Origin: a virus
Length of the DNA stretch: 64,000 nt
IMG/VR virus record: IMGVR_UViG_3300036760_001167
Coordinates: 42,511-106,510 of that record
Reading direction: 5' to 3' (one strand)
This document shows, piece after piece, positions 62,293 to 64,000 of this stretch; positions within the stretch are counted from its first letter, which is position 1; every line of letters starts with the position of its first letter. The position numbers were made by a program, and so were the translations under genes. Under the pieces are notes generated by a model. The model saw only the letters and a list, made by a program, of their open reading frames with translations. It was not told the DNA's origin and ran no database searches.

Positions 62293-62318
62293 CGCCTTAC
62301 CTCCGTCCGGTTGTTTGG

Positions 62319-64000
62319 TTATGCGAGCGGGATCTGGACCACCAGCCCGGCGGACCCGGCCGCGGCGTCTTCCGCGTCGGGCGTGACTGACACCTCGATG
62401 GCGATGGACCCATACACGCTGCTGGTGGTTGCCCAAGTGAACGCCGTCAGGTCATCGAGGATGTGGTACGCGACCTCCAGCGTTCCGCAGCCGGCGGCCT
62501 GGTTCAGCTCCGTGGCCTCCACGTGGTTCGCCGGCGCGGTGACGTTCGCGGCAGCGACGATGTTGGCCAGGTACTCGAGGGTGAAGTTCTGCACTCCCGC
62601 GAACGCCGCGAGGGCCGTGACGGTCGGCGTCGTCGTCGCGGTTCCTGCCTTGGTGGTCGCTTGGACTGAGCCGAGCATCGTCGTCCCGAAGGTCCTGACG
62701 TCGGCGATGCACCCAATCTGCGTGCCGCCGAAGGTCCCGGCCGTGATGACCCCGGCGACGGAGGACGCGGCCGTGATCGCGAACACCGTGAGGCGGTTGA
62801 CGTTGCGCGTGCCGTCGCTGTTGAACGTGATGGTCGCGACCTGCGAGTACGCCGCGTTCCACCCGTTCGTCCCGGACATCGCCGGAACGTTCGGCGTCGC
62901 GCCGACCATCTGCGTGTGGATCGCGACGAAGTAGACGGTCCCCGAGACCGGAGTGATGCTGGCTGTCGAGTACGCCGTTCGGTCGACGGGATCGATGATG
63001 GAGCCAGGCGAAGCCATGCTCGCGGCGTGGCGGAATCCGTAGTTGTGGGCTCCCTGGGCTCCGCCGTTCACATTGACCGTTCCGATCGCCGTCAACGTGT
63101 CGTAGAGCAGGACGACGAGCCCGCCGCCGCCGCCGCCGCCTGCTCCGCCTCCGTCCTTGTCCGCGGCGCTCTTGCGGCCGGTCGCGCCGGCGCCGCCGTT
63201 CGCCTGGATGGTCCCGCTCGTGTTGTTGAGGGTCCGGGCCGCGATGACGACCTGGCCTCCGCCGCCGCCTCCGCCCCCGCCCGTCAGCCCCTTGGTCCCC
63301 GCGCCTCCGCCGCCGCCCGCGCCGCCGCCATAGATCTTGATGCTGGCGCCGGACCAGTAGTGGCCGAGCAGCGCGGTGGTCATGTCGTGCAGGGGTCGGG
63401 CGAGGCCGACGGCGCCGCCGCCGCCGATGGCTGCGGCCGGGATGGAGGACCCGCCGCCGCCGCCCGCCCCGCCGAGCGCAGGCTGGTTGCTAGTTCCTAC
63501 GGCGCCCTCGACGGCGCCCCCGCCGCCGAAGTCGATCCCGCTTCCGGCGAACCTGTTGGCGTTCCCCAGTGCGGCTCCGCCGGTCGAGTTGATCCCGTCG
63601 CTCCCGTCCCACTTGATAGTCCCGTTGTTCGTGAGGGTGCCGGTGGCGAAGACTCCCCAGCCCGACGTGATGACGGCGACGCCGGCGTTGACCGTGATGT
63701 TGTGCCCGAACACGTCCCGCGTCATGGTGTAGACCGTGTTCGCGCCGGCGCCCGTCCGCGTCGCGTCCGCCGTCGTAGCTCCGTCCTGCGCGAAGGTCAG
63801 GTCTCCGTCGGAAGCATCGCCGTACGGGTCGAGCCTGCCGCCTCCGGGTCCGCCAGTTCCGCCGGTCCCGCCCGAGCCTCCCGTCCCGCCGGTGCCTCCG
63901 GCGGCCCCCGTTCCGCCCGTCCCGCCCGTGCCGCCGCTGCCTCCGGTGCCGCCCGCGGAGCCGGGACCGCCGGTGCCTCCCGTGCCTCCCGCCCCACCGG
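62319..64000 (-). CDS. Collagen-like, glycine-rich tail fibre protein (5' end outside window)
   Basis: The frame runs off the right edge; 560 codons are visible. The start of the visible part is GGTGG/GSGGTGG collagen-like Gly-X-Y repeats, then GDASDGDLTFAQDGATT and a beta-rich body with poly-Gly blocks (GGAGGGGG, TGGGGGGGGG). The C-terminal 250 residues are a compact beta domain (VYFVAIHTQM, FTLEYLANIV). Typical of receptor-binding fibres or tail tip proteins. Confidence 0.8.
   Translation of the reverse strand, partial: GGAGGTGGTGGPGSAGGTGGSGGTGGTGGTGAAGGTGGTGGSGGTGGTGGPGGGRLDPYGDASDGDLTFAQDGATTADATRTGAGANTVYTMTRDVFGHNITVNAGVAVITSGWGVFATGTLTNNGTIKWDGSDGINSTGGAALGNANRFAGSGIDFGGGGAVEGAVGTSNQPALGGAGGGGGSSIPAAAIGGGGAVGLARPLHDMTTALLGHYWSGASIKIYGGGAGGGGGAGTKGLTGGGGGGGGGQVVIAARTLNNTSGTIQANGGAGATGRKSAADKDGGGAGGGGGGGLVVLLYDTLTAIGTVNVNGGAQGAHNYGFRHAASMASPGSIIDPVDRTAYSTASITPVSGTVYFVAIHTQMVGATPNVPAMSGTNGWNAAYSQVATITFNSDGTRNVNRLTVFAITAASSVAGVITAGTFGGTQIGCIADVRTFGTTMLGSVQATTKAGTATTTPTVTALAAFAGVQNFTLEYLANIVAAANVTAPANHVEATELNQAAGCGTLEVAYHILDDLTAFTWATTSSVYGSIAIEVSVTPDAEDAAAGSAGLVVQIPLA

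Noticed and set aside
63797-63997. 66-codon frame at the right edge
   Set aside because: Alternate frame of the Gly-X-Y repeat DNA of the tail fibre gene, which is open through the window edge.

Overview
This window is a stretch of a large, tailed, double-stranded DNA phage with very high G+C. The best guess for the host is a G+C-rich actinobacterium. The terminase pair, DUF932 protein, lipoprotein plus membrane-protein pair and tyrosine recombinase resemble actinobacteriophage genes, and three genes look leaderless (a -10 box six bases before ATG), a start mode common in Actinobacteria. No database search was possible, so family names rest on motifs and remembered family patterns.

Nearly everything is read from the minus strand in long, tightly overlapping (ATGA/GTGA) operons. 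From right to left: the 3' part of a collagen-like tail fibre gene, a glycosyltransferase and a lysis/membrane group (58.8-64 kb); a short tyrosine recombinase, a metallophosphoesterase and small genes (55-58.5 kb); 21 recognisable tRNA genes for 19 amino acids (all but Tyr) plus tRNA relics (52.9-55.05 kb); a disturbed patch with two plus-strand genes, truncated genes, apparent frameshifts and a DNA ligase (48-52.9 kb); an amidoligase / class I glutamine amidotransferase / gamma-glutamylcyclotransferase cluster with a HExxH protein (43-47.6 kb); a 767-residue protein of unknown role and accessory genes (36-43 kb); a nucleotide and DNA-synthesis block with a ThyA-fold enzyme, RNase H, nucleoside deoxyribosyltransferase-like protein, family A polymerase, RuvC-like resolvase, SNF2-like helicase, dCMP deaminase, class II ribonucleotide reductase and UDG-like protein (22-35 kb); a recombination block with Cas4/RecB-like nuclease, Sak4-like ATPase and a possible SSB, plus MazG and HD hydrolases (15-20 kb); a primase-helicase (10-12.4 kb); a run of about 20 tiny genes, many with CxxC pairs (5-9.8 kb); a Dam-like methylase and HNH nuclease; and the terminase genes (1-4 kb). 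The leftmost 1 kb shows no convincing gene but holds palindromic repeats downstream of a promoter-like module.

Together the genes give the phage its own dNTP supply and replication/recombination set, its own tRNAs, possible DNA modification (an Asp in place of the dUMP-reading Asn in the ThyA-fold enzyme points to dCMP), and a gamma-glutamyl/amide chemistry module whose target is unknown. Regulation seems to use -10-like boxes (TAAGAT, TAGGAT, GATAAT), several sharing bases with the stop codon of the preceding gene, and a long two-part promoter module found twice with identical 77-bp spacing.
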